Shown: positions 17,096-25,517, numbered from the stretch's first letter. The stretch is 64,000 bases of DNA from Claveliimonas intestinigallinarum (GCA_019115145.1 DXED01000019.1:124001-188000); one strand, 5' to 3'. Translations and numbers: made by a program. Notes: generated from the sequence alone by a model not told the origin.

Positions 17096-17251
17096 GGATA
17101 ATTCCCCCGTTCTGTATTTTATTGGTCAATGGTTATCTTCTTGATCTTTTCTCATTATAGTACGGTCATTAACAAAATTCAAGAGTGCGCTCTGTTTTTT
17201 TGCAATCAATTTCAGAGTCCGCTCTGCGGGCTCCGGACACCCCGGAAAATG

Positions 17252-17761
17252 CTACCTCTCCATCATGCTGATGGACTCGATGCCGACGCTTCCTCCCCGC
17301 ACCACCTCAATGCTCCTGAACTCCTCCTTCATGAGCTTGATCACGGCGTCATTCTTGGTGGCTGTCTGCACAAACTCCAGGAGCAGGCTGTCCTTCCCGT
17401 AGTCGATGACCTTTGCCTTGAAGGTCTCCGCGATCTGGAAGGCCTCCACCTTATCCTCAGCGCTGCAGTTTTTCACTTTCACGTACAGGATCTCCTTCAT
17501 CCGCACGAAAATGTCTGTAAAGTCAATGACCTTGATCACCTCCACCAGACGGTTGAGCTGTTTTTTGATCTGCTCAAAGGTCTCGTCGTCGCTGACCGTG
17601 GCGATGGTCATTCTGGACACTGTGGGATCCTCTGTAGTCCCCACAGTCAGGCTGTCCAGGTTGTAGGACTTTCCGGAGAAAAGTCCTGAGATTTTCGAGA
17701 GAACACCTACCTGGTTCTCCACGTAAAGGGATATCCATCTTTTTTTCATTCCGTTGCTCAT
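17252..17761 (-). CDS. ilvN: Acetolactate synthase small (regulatory) subunit
   Basis: A 169-residue protein with an N-terminal ACT domain (WISLYVENQVGVLSKISGLF, near 9-28), which binds valine for feedback inhibition, and the C-terminal domain of IlvN/IlvH (near 85-169). It lies 16 bases after ilvB and is preceded by AAAGGAGAAG. Confidence 0.93.
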   Translation of the reverse strand: MSNGMKKRWISLYVENQVGVLSKISGLFSGKSYNLDSLTVGTTEDPTVSRMTIATVSDDETFEQIKKQLNRLVEVIKVIDFTDIFVRMKEILYVKVKNCSAEDKVEAFQIAETFKAKVIDYGKDSLLLEFVQTATKNDAVIKLMKEEFRSIEVVRGGSVGIESISMMER

Positions 17762-17777
17762 TCTACTCTTCTCCTTT

Positions 17778-19499
17778 CTAGCAGTCCATGATCATTTCCT
17801 TCAGTGTGCCGCCGGGCTGGATCATAGGATATACCAGATCCTCCGGGTCAATGAGGAACTCAATGATATAGGGGGTCTTTTTGCTCTTTGCAGCCTCCTC
17901 GAAGGCGGGACGGATCTCCTCCTTCTTTGTCACCCGGATGCCCTTGGCTCCGTAGCTCTCCGCCAGCTTCACAAAGTCAGGCGTGTAGGGCGGGCACTCC
18001 ACCTCGCCGCATTTTCCCCGGCAGGCTGCACCGGACCGAAGACAGGTCATGGAATAGCGCTTGCCGTAGAAAAGCTTCTGCCACTGGCGCACCATGCCCA
18101 GCACGCTGTTGTTGAAAATGCAATTTATAATAGGAAGCTCCTCCAGCACAGCCGTGGCCAGCTCCTGGATGTTCATCTGCATGCCGCCGTCCCCGGAGAT
18201 GGAGATGACTGTCTTGTCCGGATTGCCGATCTTGGCACCGATGGCGCCGGGAAGGCCGTAGCCCATGGTTCCCAGTCCTCCGGACATGATGAGCTGCTTC
18301 TTCGGCGTCATCTCCAGAAACTGGGAGGTGAACATCTGATGCTGTCCCACGTCTGTCACCACAATGGCCTCCTCAAACATGTCGTTGATCACATCCAGGA
18401 TGTCCTTGGGCGTCATGATGGGCCTCTTCTTCATGGTCAGAGGATGCTCCGCCTTCCAGCCCTTGATCTCCTCCTGCCACTCTTTCGTCTCGCATGGCTC
18501 CACGTACTCCAGCATCTTGTCGATGGCCTCTCCCGCGTCGGCCACAATGGGAATATCCACCTGCACATTCCTGGAGATGGCGGAGGTGTCGATGTCAATG
18601 TGGACGATCTTGGCCTTGGGTGCAAAGGAGTGGAGCTTTCCTGTGATCCTGTCGTTAAACCTTGTCCCGATGGAGAAGAGCAGGTCGCAGGAGTTCACCG
18701 CCATGTTGGCCGCGTAGGCGCCGTGCATACCCAGGTTTCCCACAAAGAGAGGATGCTGTGTGGGGAGGGCTCCCCTTCCCATAACCGTAGTCACCACGGG
18801 GACATTGGTCTTCTCCACCAGCTCTGTGAAGGCCTCCCCGGCGCGGGCGATATTCACACCGCCGCCTGCCAGAAACAGAGGCTTCTCCGCTTTGGAGAGC
18901 ATCTTGATAGCCCGCTTGAGCTGCCCGATATGTACGTGGGTGTTGGGCTTGTAGCCTCTTATATTGACCTCGGAGGGATAGTCGGCGCTCCCCAGCTCTC
19001 CCATCACGTCCTTGGGCAGGTCGATGAGCACCGGGCCGGGGCGTCCTGTCCTGGCAATGTAGAAGGCCTCCTTGATAATTCTTCCCAAGTCCTCCCTGTT
19101 GCGCACCGTGACACCGTACTTTGTGATGCTCCTTGTGATCCCCACAATGTCCACCTCCTGGAAGGCGTCATTTCCTATAAGGTGCCTGGCCACCTGGCCT
19201 GTAAAGCACACAAGGGGAACGCTGTCATAGTTTGCCGTGGCAAGTCCTGTCACCAGGTTCGTGGCCCCGGGGCCGCTTGTCACCAGGCACACGCCCACCT
19301 TTCCCGTGGACCGGGCGTAGGCGTCTGCCTCGTGTACGAGAGCCACCTCCTGGCGGGGCAGGATCACCTTTGTGTAGTCCTGTTTGTAGAGTTCATCGCT
19401 GATGTCAATGGTACAGGCGCCGGGATAGCCGAAGATGGTGTCTACTCCCTCCTCCTTCAGCGCTTTTACAAGCAGTTTGTTTCCAGAAATCTTTTTCAT
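17778..19499 (-). CDS. ilvB: Acetolactate synthase large subunit
   Basis: A 573-residue TPP/FAD enzyme. The TPP-activating glutamate is in PRQEVALVHEADAYAR (near 47-62), the central FAD-associated domain is at about 190-330, and the TPP/Mg motif is GDGGMQMNIQELAT with NNSVLGMVRQWQ (near 435-472). An insert carrying Cys486, Cys493, Cys497 and Cys502 sits just after the RYSMT stretch, where most IlvB proteins have a short non-cysteine segment. Start context is AAGGAGG before the ATG at 19499. Expression is set by the T-box leader upstream. Confidence 0.94.
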   Translation of the reverse strand: MKKISGNKLLVKALKEEGVDTIFGYPGACTIDISDELYKQDYTKVILPRQEVALVHEADAYARSTGKVGVCLVTSGPGATNLVTGLATANYDSVPLVCFTGQVARHLIGNDAFQEVDIVGITRSITKYGVTVRNREDLGRIIKEAFYIARTGRPGPVLIDLPKDVMGELGSADYPSEVNIRGYKPNTHVHIGQLKRAIKMLSKAEKPLFLAGGGVNIARAGEAFTELVEKTNVPVVTTVMGRGALPTQHPLFVGNLGMHGAYAANMAVNSCDLLFSIGTRFNDRITGKLHSFAPKAKIVHIDIDTSAISRNVQVDIPIVADAGEAIDKMLEYVEPCETKEWQEEIKGWKAEHPLTMKKRPIMTPKDILDVINDMFEEAIVVTDVGQHQMFTSQFLEMTPKKQLIMSGGLGTMGYGLPGAIGAKIGNPDKTVISISGDGGMQMNIQELATAVLEELPIINCIFNNSVLGMVRQWQKLFYGKRYSMTCLRSGAACRGKCGEVECPPYTPDFVKLAESYGAKGIRVTKKEEIRPAFEEAAKSKKTPYIIEFLIDPEDLVYPMIQPGGTLKEMIMDC

Positions 19500-19542
19500 A
19501 CCTTACCTCCTTAATAACTACTATTCATACGGGACACGGAAT

Positions 19543-19571
19543 AAAAAAGCCCTAAGCCTTTAGCTTAGGGC
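19543..19571 (-). terminator. T-box attenuator terminator
   Basis: On the minus strand GCCCTAAGC pairs with GCTTAGGGC around a short loop and is followed by TTTTTT. It lies between the T-box sequence and ilvB. Confidence 0.88.
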
Positions 19572-19880
19572 GAATATCCATCCGTGTTACCACCTAAATT
19601 CAGAGCTCCTTTGTCTCTGCTCTCTGCCAGTACGGGAGCTTCTGCACACTCATATGCGGCGGGCGCTCCGATACCGTTTCCCGTAACGGGGGAATGCCGT
19701 TGGAGTCTACTGCCAGGCCCTAATACGATCCGCATTGCTCAACAGATCCTGCTGCCCGGGTTCGGTCCACTGCTCGAAGGCTACTTCCATACATCCATCA
19801 CGGAGATTTACACCACCCATCTCCTCTCTGCGCTTCCGGTACCTATGTACTCCTCCTTGTCACTGCATTTATTCAGATAA
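19572..19880 (-). promoter_or_regulatory. T-box leader of ilvBN
   Basis: The conserved T-box AGGTGGTAACACGG lies at about 19582-19595, just before the terminator. Further upstream are a stem I with the AGTA S-turn word (GGAGTACATAGG), a distal loop GATGGGTGGTG and a GGAAGTAGCC specifier-loop segment near 19780-19790. By alignment to the GAA-n-codon pattern the specifier is most simply GUA (Val), but the spacing is one base off. Uncharged branched-chain tRNA should stabilise the antiterminator and switch on ilvBN. Confidence 0.88.
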
Positions 19881-19888
19881 TTTTTATT

Positions 19889-19918
19889 ATTATAGTTGAT
19901 ATACCTGTCAATTGTCAA
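19889..19918 (-). promoter_or_regulatory. Promoter of the ilvBN T-box transcript
   Basis: TTGACA (plus-strand 19913-19918), an 18-base spacer and a perfect TATAAT (19889-19894) read toward the T-box leader. Confidence 0.75.
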
Positions 19919-19981
19919 CTGACTTTTTTATCCTTTTTATCGGGCCTGCACACATTTTGATCGAAATCAGGCATACCACTG

Positions 19982-20010
19982 TTGCGCCCGCAAATTTTTC
20001 GTGTTACAAT
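19982..20010 (+). promoter_or_regulatory. Promoter of the small membrane protein gene
   Basis: TTGCGC, a 17-base spacer and TACAAT (20005-20010) lie 88 bases before the start codon at 20098. It is divergent from the ilvBN promoter. Confidence 0.45.
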
Positions 20011-20097
20011 ATGGGAGTTTTTCGAACACCTGTTCTGTTGCTACAGTGCAGGTTCCAGGACTGGCCGTACAGGCTTTTTAGGAAAGGAGAACATAAG

Positions 20098-20481
20098 ATG
20101 AGTCAAAGCAACAATAAAAATTCTAATTCCGGAACCCTAAAGATTTTCGGCGCAGTGGCCCTGCTTTTTGGTATCGTATATGCCATTCTGGGCACGCTGG
20201 CCCTGACCGGAGCTGTCAGCGGACTGCTGCCGGGACATGAGGCCCAGGAAGCTCTGGTAGTGGTACTGGCCTATGCCGTCGCTATCCTGGCAATTATCTG
20301 CGGCGCCGCATGCATAAAGGGCGTCTACAGCGTATGCAGAGCACTCGGTCTTGTATTCGCCGTGCTCGGACTGGTCTCACTGATCTATCTTCAGATCACA
20401 CAGGACAGCTTCAGCATCGCTGACTGCATCGCGCTGGTGCTTGGCGCAGCCATCTACGGAATTGCAAGAAAAGAGAACTGA
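20098..20481 (+). CDS. Small four-helix membrane protein, unknown function
   Basis: A 127-residue protein. A polar Asn/Ser-rich start (residues 2-13) is followed by four hydrophobic segments at about 16-38, 50-72, 78-98 and 105-121. No catalytic motif is seen and no family is recognised. The ATG follows GGAAAGGAG by seven bases. It stands alone between the divergent ilvBN promoter and a terminator that reaches into the 3' end of the convergent PHP gene. Confidence 0.72.
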   Translation: MSQSNNKNSNSGTLKIFGAVALLFGIVYAILGTLALTGAVSGLLPGHEAQEALVVVLAYAVAILAIICGAACIKGVYSVCRALGLVFAVLGLVSLIYLQITQDSFSIADCIALVLGAAIYGIARKEN

Positions 20482-20508
20482 TCCCTGATCAGGAAAACAG
20501 GTATGAAC

Positions 20509-20544
20509 GCCCGGCCATGGTCACAATGGCCGGGCGCTTTTTTT
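20509..20544 (+). terminator. Terminator overlapping the end of the convergent PHP gene
   Basis: GCCCGGCCAT and ATGGCCGGGC form a 10-bp stem with a 7-base loop, then seven T on the plus strand. The minus-strand PHP gene uses part of this stem as its last codons and stop, and has no T run of its own here. Confidence 0.85.
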
Positions 20545-21204
20545 CATCCATACTTCATCCGGAAACTCTGACTCCGGCGCGTCGATGTCCACAATGTGGT
20601 AGGCGCCGTCCTCGTAATAGGCCGGCTTCATTCCCCCGGTCTTAAAGGCCCTCACCAAATCCTCCTCGGACCGTATCTCCATGGGAAAATAGGTAGCGCA
20701 GACTCCCACCTTCTCCGGCACGTGGCAGTCGCTGGCCCCCACCGGTATCAGGTTCAGCTTCTTCGCATAGGCCGCCGCAGTCAGGCAGGCCTCCCGGTGG
20801 GTGCTGCCGTTAAGCACCTCAATGCCGGACAGCCCGGTCACCTCGTCCAGATGCTCCTCCATCCCCCTTCTGTTGTTGCGGAAGGGGTGGGCACTGTAGC
20901 AGACGCCTCCCTGCTCCCTCACAAGGTTGATAAACGCCTGGGCGCTGATCCTCTCCCTGGGATACTCCCTGACGCCGAAGGCAATGATGTCCCCCTGGAG
21001 GGAATAAAACTCAATCCCCACAAATATGGGAAAGCCCGTCTTCTCCGAATACTCCCGGGCAAATTCCCGTATATCCATGTTGTCATGGTCGGTAATACAG
21101 ATAGCATCCAATCCTTTTTTCTTTGCAATCTCAACGATTTCCTCCAACGGAAGGAAACTGTCGCCGGAATTGCGCATCTCGTGCATATGCAGGTCGATAA
21201 ACAT
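20521..21204 (-). CDS. PHP-domain phosphoesterase
   Basis: A 227-residue protein with the PHP metal motifs FIDLHMHEM (residues 2-10), CITDHDNMD (near 37), the H of YSAHPFR and a late SDCHVPE. PHP enzymes hydrolyse phosphoesters with bound metals; examples include histidinol phosphatase and nucleoside 3',5'-bisphosphate phosphatases. The substrate here is unknown. The ATG at 21204 follows AGAGGAGGACGGGT; an open upstream stretch is low-complexity and overlaps the glycosyltransferase 3' end. Last gene of thyA-folA-GT-PHP. Confidence 0.82.
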   Translation of the reverse strand: MFIDLHMHEMRNSGDSFLPLEEIVEIAKKKGLDAICITDHDNMDIREFAREYSEKTGFPIFVGIEFYSLQGDIIAFGVREYPRERISAQAFINLVREQGGVCYSAHPFRNNRRGMEEHLDEVTGLSGIEVLNGSTHREACLTAAAYAKKLNLIPVGASDCHVPEKVGVCATYFPMEIRSEEDLVRAFKTGGMKPAYYEDGAYHIVDIDAPESEFPDEVWMKKSARPL

Positions 21205-21245
21205 ACCCGTCCTCCTCTTCTCTGCTTCGTCCTTCTCCCCGGCTT

Positions 21246-22457
21246 CTATCCCGCACTTTTTACCGCTTCCAGTATCCTGCCGCAGACCGCCTTCCATGAT
21301 ATCCGTGCCAGGTCCGGACAGAGCATATGGCCGTCCCGGACGCGCCCGGCGCATACCTCTATCTTCTCCACCAGCTCTCTTTCAAAGGCCGGCAGATCCT
21401 CCTCAAAGGGCTGATCCGTGTTCCTCATCCGGGGCGGCTTTACATAGAAGACAGGCGCGTGGGGCACGTAGGTCTCCATAAAGGGGCGTATACCCGGCAG
21501 GTCCGTGACCACCACCTGACAGCCGCAGGCAAGCGCCTCCATGACCGTCAGGGGAAGTCCCTCATAGAAGGAGGGCAGCACAAAAATATGGCTCTCATTG
21601 TACACATCCGCCAGCTTCTCCTGGGGAAGCCTGCCGGTAAATGCGACAGGCCAGGGGCAGGCGTCCGCCAGAGAGCGGATGCGCTCCATCTCCCGCTCGT
21701 CCCCGTTTCCCCCGGCCAGGGTAAGCTGCAGCCCTTTGCCCTCCGCCTTCACCCGCCCCAGGCTGCAAAGCAGGCTTGCCACTCCCTTCTCCTGGCTCAC
21801 CTTTCCCGCAAAGACAAGGCGCACAGGATCCGCCGCCGGCTTTTCCCCCTTCCGGAAGAAAATCCGGTCATTGTATCCTGTCCCGGCAATGCGCACCCGG
21901 CTCTCCTCCACTGGGTACACCTTCAGGATCTCCTTTTTCTGCTCCTGGTGGAGGGCAAAAATGCCATCCAGCTTCCCGATGCGGCTGCAGATAAACTCTC
22001 GCTGGAGATCGTGCTTTCTCATCTGCCGCAGGTCCGTATTGTGGCAGAAGCCAAAGACAGGAATCTCCCTCACGCAGTCCCTTGTAAGGGCTGTCACAAG
22101 GTACAGGTGATGGCAGAGGATCAGGTCCGGCTGAAAGCTTTCCACCGCCTCCCGGATCTTTCTGCGGAAAGTCTTCATGTAGGTCTCTGTCATCCCCTCA
22201 TCCATGGCGCTGTAGACCGTGCTCTCGTAGGGCATCCTGTCGGACATCCCGGGAATGGCAAAGGGCAGCTCCTCCGAGTGGAAAAAGACAGGGAAAAAGT
22301 CCACACCTGCGGGGAGGCGTACCTCGTCCTCCCGGTACACCCCGGCCAGGACTGCCTGCTCATGCCCCTGCCTGGAGAACTCCCTCACCACCTCCGTGAG
22401 GTAGACGCCGCTTCCGGTGCTGTCCGGCTTCTGCGCGGTAATGCTCAAAATCCTCAT
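21246..22457 (-). CDS. Glycosyltransferase family 4 protein
   Basis: A 403-residue GT-B glycosyltransferase. The N-terminal acceptor domain begins MRILSITAQKPDSTGSGVYL, the donor domain begins near VRLVFAGKVSQEKGVASLL, and the nucleotide-sugar EX7E motif is in SFYEGLPLTVMEALACG. The acceptor and sugar are unknown. The start overlaps the folA stop by four bases, so it is co-translated with folate genes for no obvious metabolic reason. Confidence 0.86.
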   Translation of the reverse strand: MRILSITAQKPDSTGSGVYLTEVVREFSRQGHEQAVLAGVYREDEVRLPAGVDFFPVFFHSEELPFAIPGMSDRMPYESTVYSAMDEGMTETYMKTFRRKIREAVESFQPDLILCHHLYLVTALTRDCVREIPVFGFCHNTDLRQMRKHDLQREFICSRIGKLDGIFALHQEQKKEILKVYPVEESRVRIAGTGYNDRIFFRKGEKPAADPVRLVFAGKVSQEKGVASLLCSLGRVKAEGKGLQLTLAGGNGDEREMERIRSLADACPWPVAFTGRLPQEKLADVYNESHIFVLPSFYEGLPLTVMEALACGCQVVVTDLPGIRPFMETYVPHAPVFYVKPPRMRNTDQPFEEDLPAFERELVEKIEVCAGRVRDGHMLCPDLARISWKAVCGRILEAVKSAG

Positions 22458-22954
22458 TTTCCCCCGGCAATCCTTTCATAGACAGTGAAATAATATTCCA
22501 GATCAAAATAGGTCTGCTCATCGCTTGTCTTTGTCATCTTCCACTCCGGGTCCGCGTCCAGGTCCGGGAACCAGGTGTCCGCGTCGTAGGCGTGATCTGT
22601 CCGCGTCACATAGGCCGTCCTGCACCAGGGGAGCAGGCTCCTGTAAATGCTCTCCCCTCCGATGACAAAGATGTCCTCCCGGGGATATTTTCTCAGCTCC
22701 TCCATGAGCTCCTCCATGGAGTGGACGATGACAGCCTCCCCCGCCTGGTAGTTCGGGTCTGAGGTGAGCACGATGTTGGTCCTCTTCTTCAGGGGCTGTC
22801 CGCCAGGGAAGCTCTCCAGCGTCTTTCTCCCCATAACCACCACTTTTCCCGTGGTGGTCTCACGGAAAAATTTCATATCCTGGGGAATACTGACAAGAAG
22901 CCTGTTGTCCTTGCCGATGGCCCAGTTCTTATCTGCGTTTACGATCAAATTCAT
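22454..22954 (-). CDS. folA: Dihydrofolate reductase
   Basis: A 166-residue DHFR. The substrate-site segment is NADKNWAIGKDNRLL (near 6-20), followed by PQDMKFFRETTTGKVVVMGRKTLES with the NADPH-binding MGRKT, and FVIGGESIYRSLL. It regenerates tetrahydrofolate from the dihydrofolate made by ThyA. It lies 27 bases after thyA. Confidence 0.95.
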   Translation of the reverse strand: MNLIVNADKNWAIGKDNRLLVSIPQDMKFFRETTTGKVVVMGRKTLESFPGGQPLKKRTNIVLTSDPNYQAGEAVIVHSMEELMEELRKYPREDIFVIGGESIYRSLLPWCRTAYVTRTDHAYDADTWFPDLDADPEWKMTKTSDEQTYFDLEYYFTVYERIAGGK

Positions 22955-22981
22955 AGCATCCTCCTTATTTTCTCCCCTGTT

Positions 22982-23830
22982 TTATATGGCTACCGGTATG
23001 TTCCTGATCTGCTCATGGGTATTGTAGTCGATGAGCTTCACATCATCCGGCGTGAAGTCATAGAAGTCCTTCACCTCCGGGTTGAGCCAGAACCGTGGGG
23101 CCGCTAACGGCTCCCTGGCGATCAGCTCCTCCACCATGGGGATGTGCCTGTCGTAGATGTGGGCGTCCGCGATCACGTGGACCAGCTCCCCTGCCTTCAT
23201 GTCGCACACCTGGGCCAGCATGTGGAGCAGCACCGCGTACTGGCACACATTCCAGTTGTTTGCCGTCAGCACGTCCTGGGAGCGCTGGTTCAGGATGCCG
23301 TTCAGGGTGAGCCTGTCGCTGTCCTTCTCCTTGGTCACATTGAAGGTCATGCTGTAGGCGCAGGGATAAAGCCCCATCTCGTGGAGATCCTGGTGCACGT
23401 ACATATTGGTCATGATGCGCCTGCTGTAGGGATTGTTCTTCAGGTCGTAGATGACCCGGTCCACCTGATCCATCATCCCCTCCTTATACTGGTGCTTTAC
23501 CTGCATCTGATAGCCGTAGGCCTTCCCGATGGAGCCGTTCTCATCCGCCCAGCTGTCCCAGATGTGGGAGTGGAGATCGTGGATATTGTTGGATTTTCTC
23601 TGCCAGATCCATAAAAGCTCGTCCGTACAGCTCTTAATAGCCGTCCGGCGCAGGGTCAGGGCCGGAAATTCCTTTGACAGGTCGTACCTGTTCACCACCC
23701 CAAACTTCTTGATGGTGTAGGCGGGGGTGCCGTCCTCCCACACAGGGCGCACCTTCTCCCCCTCCGTGCTGGTGCCGTTGTCTATGATATCCCGGCACAT
23801 ATGGATAAATACTTGATCTGCGTAACTCAT
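22982..23830 (-). CDS. thyA: Thymidylate synthase
   Basis: A 282-residue ThyA. The nucleophile Cys lies in LYPCAYSMTFNV, a divergent form of the usual PPCH motif; the RSQDVLTANNWNVCQYA stretch holds the conserved dUMP contacts, and the C-terminus is the expected short hydrophobic PVAI. It methylates dUMP to dTMP with methylene-THF. The ATG at 23830 follows GGAGAAT; longer frames upstream lack a ribosome-binding site. First gene of the thyA-folA-GT-PHP operon. Confidence 0.93.
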   Translation of the reverse strand: MSYADQVFIHMCRDIIDNGTSTEGEKVRPVWEDGTPAYTIKKFGVVNRYDLSKEFPALTLRRTAIKSCTDELLWIWQRKSNNIHDLHSHIWDSWADENGSIGKAYGYQMQVKHQYKEGMMDQVDRVIYDLKNNPYSRRIMTNMYVHQDLHEMGLYPCAYSMTFNVTKEKDSDRLTLNGILNQRSQDVLTANNWNVCQYAVLLHMLAQVCDMKAGELVHVIADAHIYDRHIPMVEELIAREPLAAPRFWLNPEVKDFYDFTPDDVKLIDYNTHEQIRNIPVAI

Positions 23831-23972
23831 ATTCTCCTCCGTTATCCTCCGCGCGCTGTCTGGCTGCCTGTTCCGGCCGCAGACATTTTTTGCGGACACT
23901 ATGAGTATTATAGCAGTTCAGGGCCTCTTCTTCAACCACTGACAGCAGCTCCCCTTCGGTTTCTGCAGACGA

Positions 23973-24010
23973 GAAAAAAGAGGGAAGCCTGGTTTCCCGG
24001 CTTCCCTCCT
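23973..24010 (-). terminator. Terminator of the DUF3793-flavodoxin-DUF2325 operon
   Basis: GAGGGAAGCC and GGCTTCCCTC form the stem on the minus strand, followed by a TTTTTT run, 11 bases after the DUF2325 stop. Confidence 0.85.
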
Positions 24011-24020
24011 CCCGTTTGTG

Positions 24021-24302
24021 CTAACCGCAGCACTCCCTGAGAATTCCGTCCAGCGCACTGGCGCTGCTGCTGTGGGATCGCTCCACCCGCACGTCATGGC
24101 GCTCCGCTTCCCTGAGTGCGCAGTGGACCATCTTGTGGGCCACAGTGGATGTAAAAAGGATGATCAGATCCGGCTGTCCGATCTGTGTCTTCAGATTGCC
24201 GGCCATCCTCGTAAATACCTTTGCCTTACATTTATACTTTCTGCAGATTTCCTTGTACTGACATTCCATCCGCTCGTTTCCGCCTATGATGACAACGCTC
24301 AT
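24021..24302 (-). CDS. DUF2325 family protein
   Basis: A 93-residue protein beginning VVIIGGNERMECQYKEIC, with VKHS-type ending replaced by VERSHSSSASALDGIL. DUF2325 proteins are small Rossmann-like proteins of unknown function. Here cysteines occur at CQYKEICRKYKCKA and at the C-terminal ECCG. Third gene of an operon with flavodoxin and DUF3793 that starts at Fur-like boxes, so expression under iron limitation is inferred. Confidence 0.82.
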   Translation of the reverse strand: MSVVIIGGNERMECQYKEICRKYKCKAKVFTRMAGNLKTQIGQPDLIILFTSTVAHKMVHCALREAERHDVRVERSHSSSASALDGILRECCG

Positions 24303-24338
24303 GTCCGCTCTCCTTTCTTCCGGGCTGTCTGCTGCCTG

Positions 24339-24773
24339 CTACTTGGCTGCTTTCGCCAGAGCCTCCCCGGCCTTCTCGCAGGCGTCCAGGGCCTCCTCGT
24401 CAGGCGCCTCGTTGGCGATCACGCCCTGTCCGCCGATGAGCGCAGCTCCGGCTCCCTTCATCCTGTCCTCCCAGGTGCGCATCCACTCTCCGTCGCCCCA
24501 TCCGTAGGATCCAAAGAGAAGGATCCTCTTTCCGGAAGCCATGCCCTCCAGGGCCTGCACGAAGGGCTCCATCTCGGACTCCTCCAGCTCCTCCGCGCCC
24601 ATGGATGGGCAGCCCAGGGCAAATACATCTCCGGCGGCGATCTTTGCCGGATCCGCCTGGCCCACAGGGAGAAGCTCCGCCTCCGCCCCGCCTTTCGCGA
24701 TGCCCTTTGCAACCGCCTCTGCCATGGCCTGTGTATTTCCGGTTCCACTCCAATATACAACTGCTATGCTCAT
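24339..24773 (-). CDS. Flavodoxin
   Basis: A 144-residue short-chain flavodoxin. The FMN phosphate loop SGTGNTQAMA is at residues 9-18, the isoalloxazine-contact stretch is LGCPSMGAEELEES (near 54), and LFGSYGWGDGEWM follows. Flavodoxin replaces ferredoxin when iron is short. It lies 34 bases after the DUF3793 gene and 36 bases before DUF2325, in an operon with a Fur-like operator. Confidence 0.93.
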   Translation of the reverse strand: MSIAVVYWSGTGNTQAMAEAVAKGIAKGGAEAELLPVGQADPAKIAAGDVFALGCPSMGAEELEESEMEPFVQALEGMASGKRILLFGSYGWGDGEWMRTWEDRMKGAGAALIGGQGVIANEAPDEEALDACEKAGEALAKAAK

Positions 24774-24807
24774 AGTTTCTGTATCCTCCTTGCCTTTTCA
24801 GAAATTG

Positions 24808-25404
24808 TCAGGCTGCCCGGACGGCGATCTCACTCATCCCTTTTCCCTGGAGAAGCTCTCTCACAGCGCAGTCCCTGGCCCTGTCATAGGCCCGGAACAG
24901 CTCTCTCGCCCCGTCCGGATCATGGTACACCTTCCAGTAGCCTGACAGCAGATAATCTCTCCCAGCATTCCGGATAAACCCTTCCACATCGGCCAGAGGG
25001 TAGTCCAGGAAAACGCCGATCTCATGGGGAAAGACCAGCTCCCGGCCGGCATACATGCCGATCCTGTCCGCCAGCCTCCCCAGCATTTCTTCGGCGGAGC
25101 CCTCTGTGTAGCCGAAACCCGCCAGAAATTCCACATTTTCCCGGCGGCCTATATACCGCTCAAAGGTGATCCTTCTGTACAGGAATACAAGGCATCTTTT
25201 CTTTCTTACGGCCAGCACTCTGTAGGATATCCCTGTCCCGGCCAGCACCTTCTCAAGCAGTTCCTCCGCCTGGGAGGGAAGATTGGTGATAGCGGCAGCC
25301 TTGATCCCCTTCAGGAAGGGGGCACACTGTAATACAAGCTGTGACCGGAGTCTTTGCTCCCGGTCGCGTTCGGACAGAAGATATGAGATCACTTCAACCG
25401 GCAT
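24808..25404 (-). CDS. DUF3793 family protein
   Basis: A 198-residue protein with the DUF3793 pattern: CAPFLKGIKAAAI near 28, VLAVRKKRCLVFLYR near 82, EIGVFLDYPLADVEGFI near 128 and the GYWKVYHDPDGARELFRAYDRAR segment near 152-174. Function is unknown. The family is found in Clostridia, commonly next to flavodoxin or DUF2325 genes. It is the first gene after the Fur-like promoter. Confidence 0.85.
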   Translation of the reverse strand: MPVEVISYLLSERDREQRLRSQLVLQCAPFLKGIKAAAITNLPSQAEELLEKVLAGTGISYRVLAVRKKRCLVFLYRRITFERYIGRRENVEFLAGFGYTEGSAEEMLGRLADRIGMYAGRELVFPHEIGVFLDYPLADVEGFIRNAGRDYLLSGYWKVYHDPDGARELFRAYDRARDCAVRELLQGKGMSEIAVRAA

Positions 25405-25422
25405 AGGTTCCTCCTATATTTT

Positions 25423-25440
25423 GAAATTGATTATCATTTG
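25423..25440. promoter_or_regulatory. Fur-like box near the DUF3793 start
   Basis: AAATTGATTATCATTT has a TGATTATCA core (25428-25436), the centre of a Fur 7-1-7 site. It sits between the -10 element and the DUF3793 start codon. Confidence 0.5.
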
Positions 25441-25448
25441 CTTTTATT

Positions 25449-25477
25449 AATATATCATAAATGAAAATGGGTTTCAA
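25449..25477 (-). promoter_or_regulatory. Promoter with overlapping Fur-like box
   Basis: TTGAAA, a 17-base spacer and TATATT read toward DUF3793. TGAAAATGGGTTTCA (25462-25476), an inverted repeat of Fur-box form, covers the -35 element and half of the spacer. Bound Fur would block polymerase. Confidence 0.6.
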
Positions 25478-25517
25478 TATTCATATTGATAAGTTTTCTC
25501 AACACTGTTCCTCGCAA

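Noticed and set aside
17754..19514. A 586-codon plus-strand open frame over ilvB
   Set aside because: Antisense shadow of ilvB; no ribosome-binding site and no recognisable domain.
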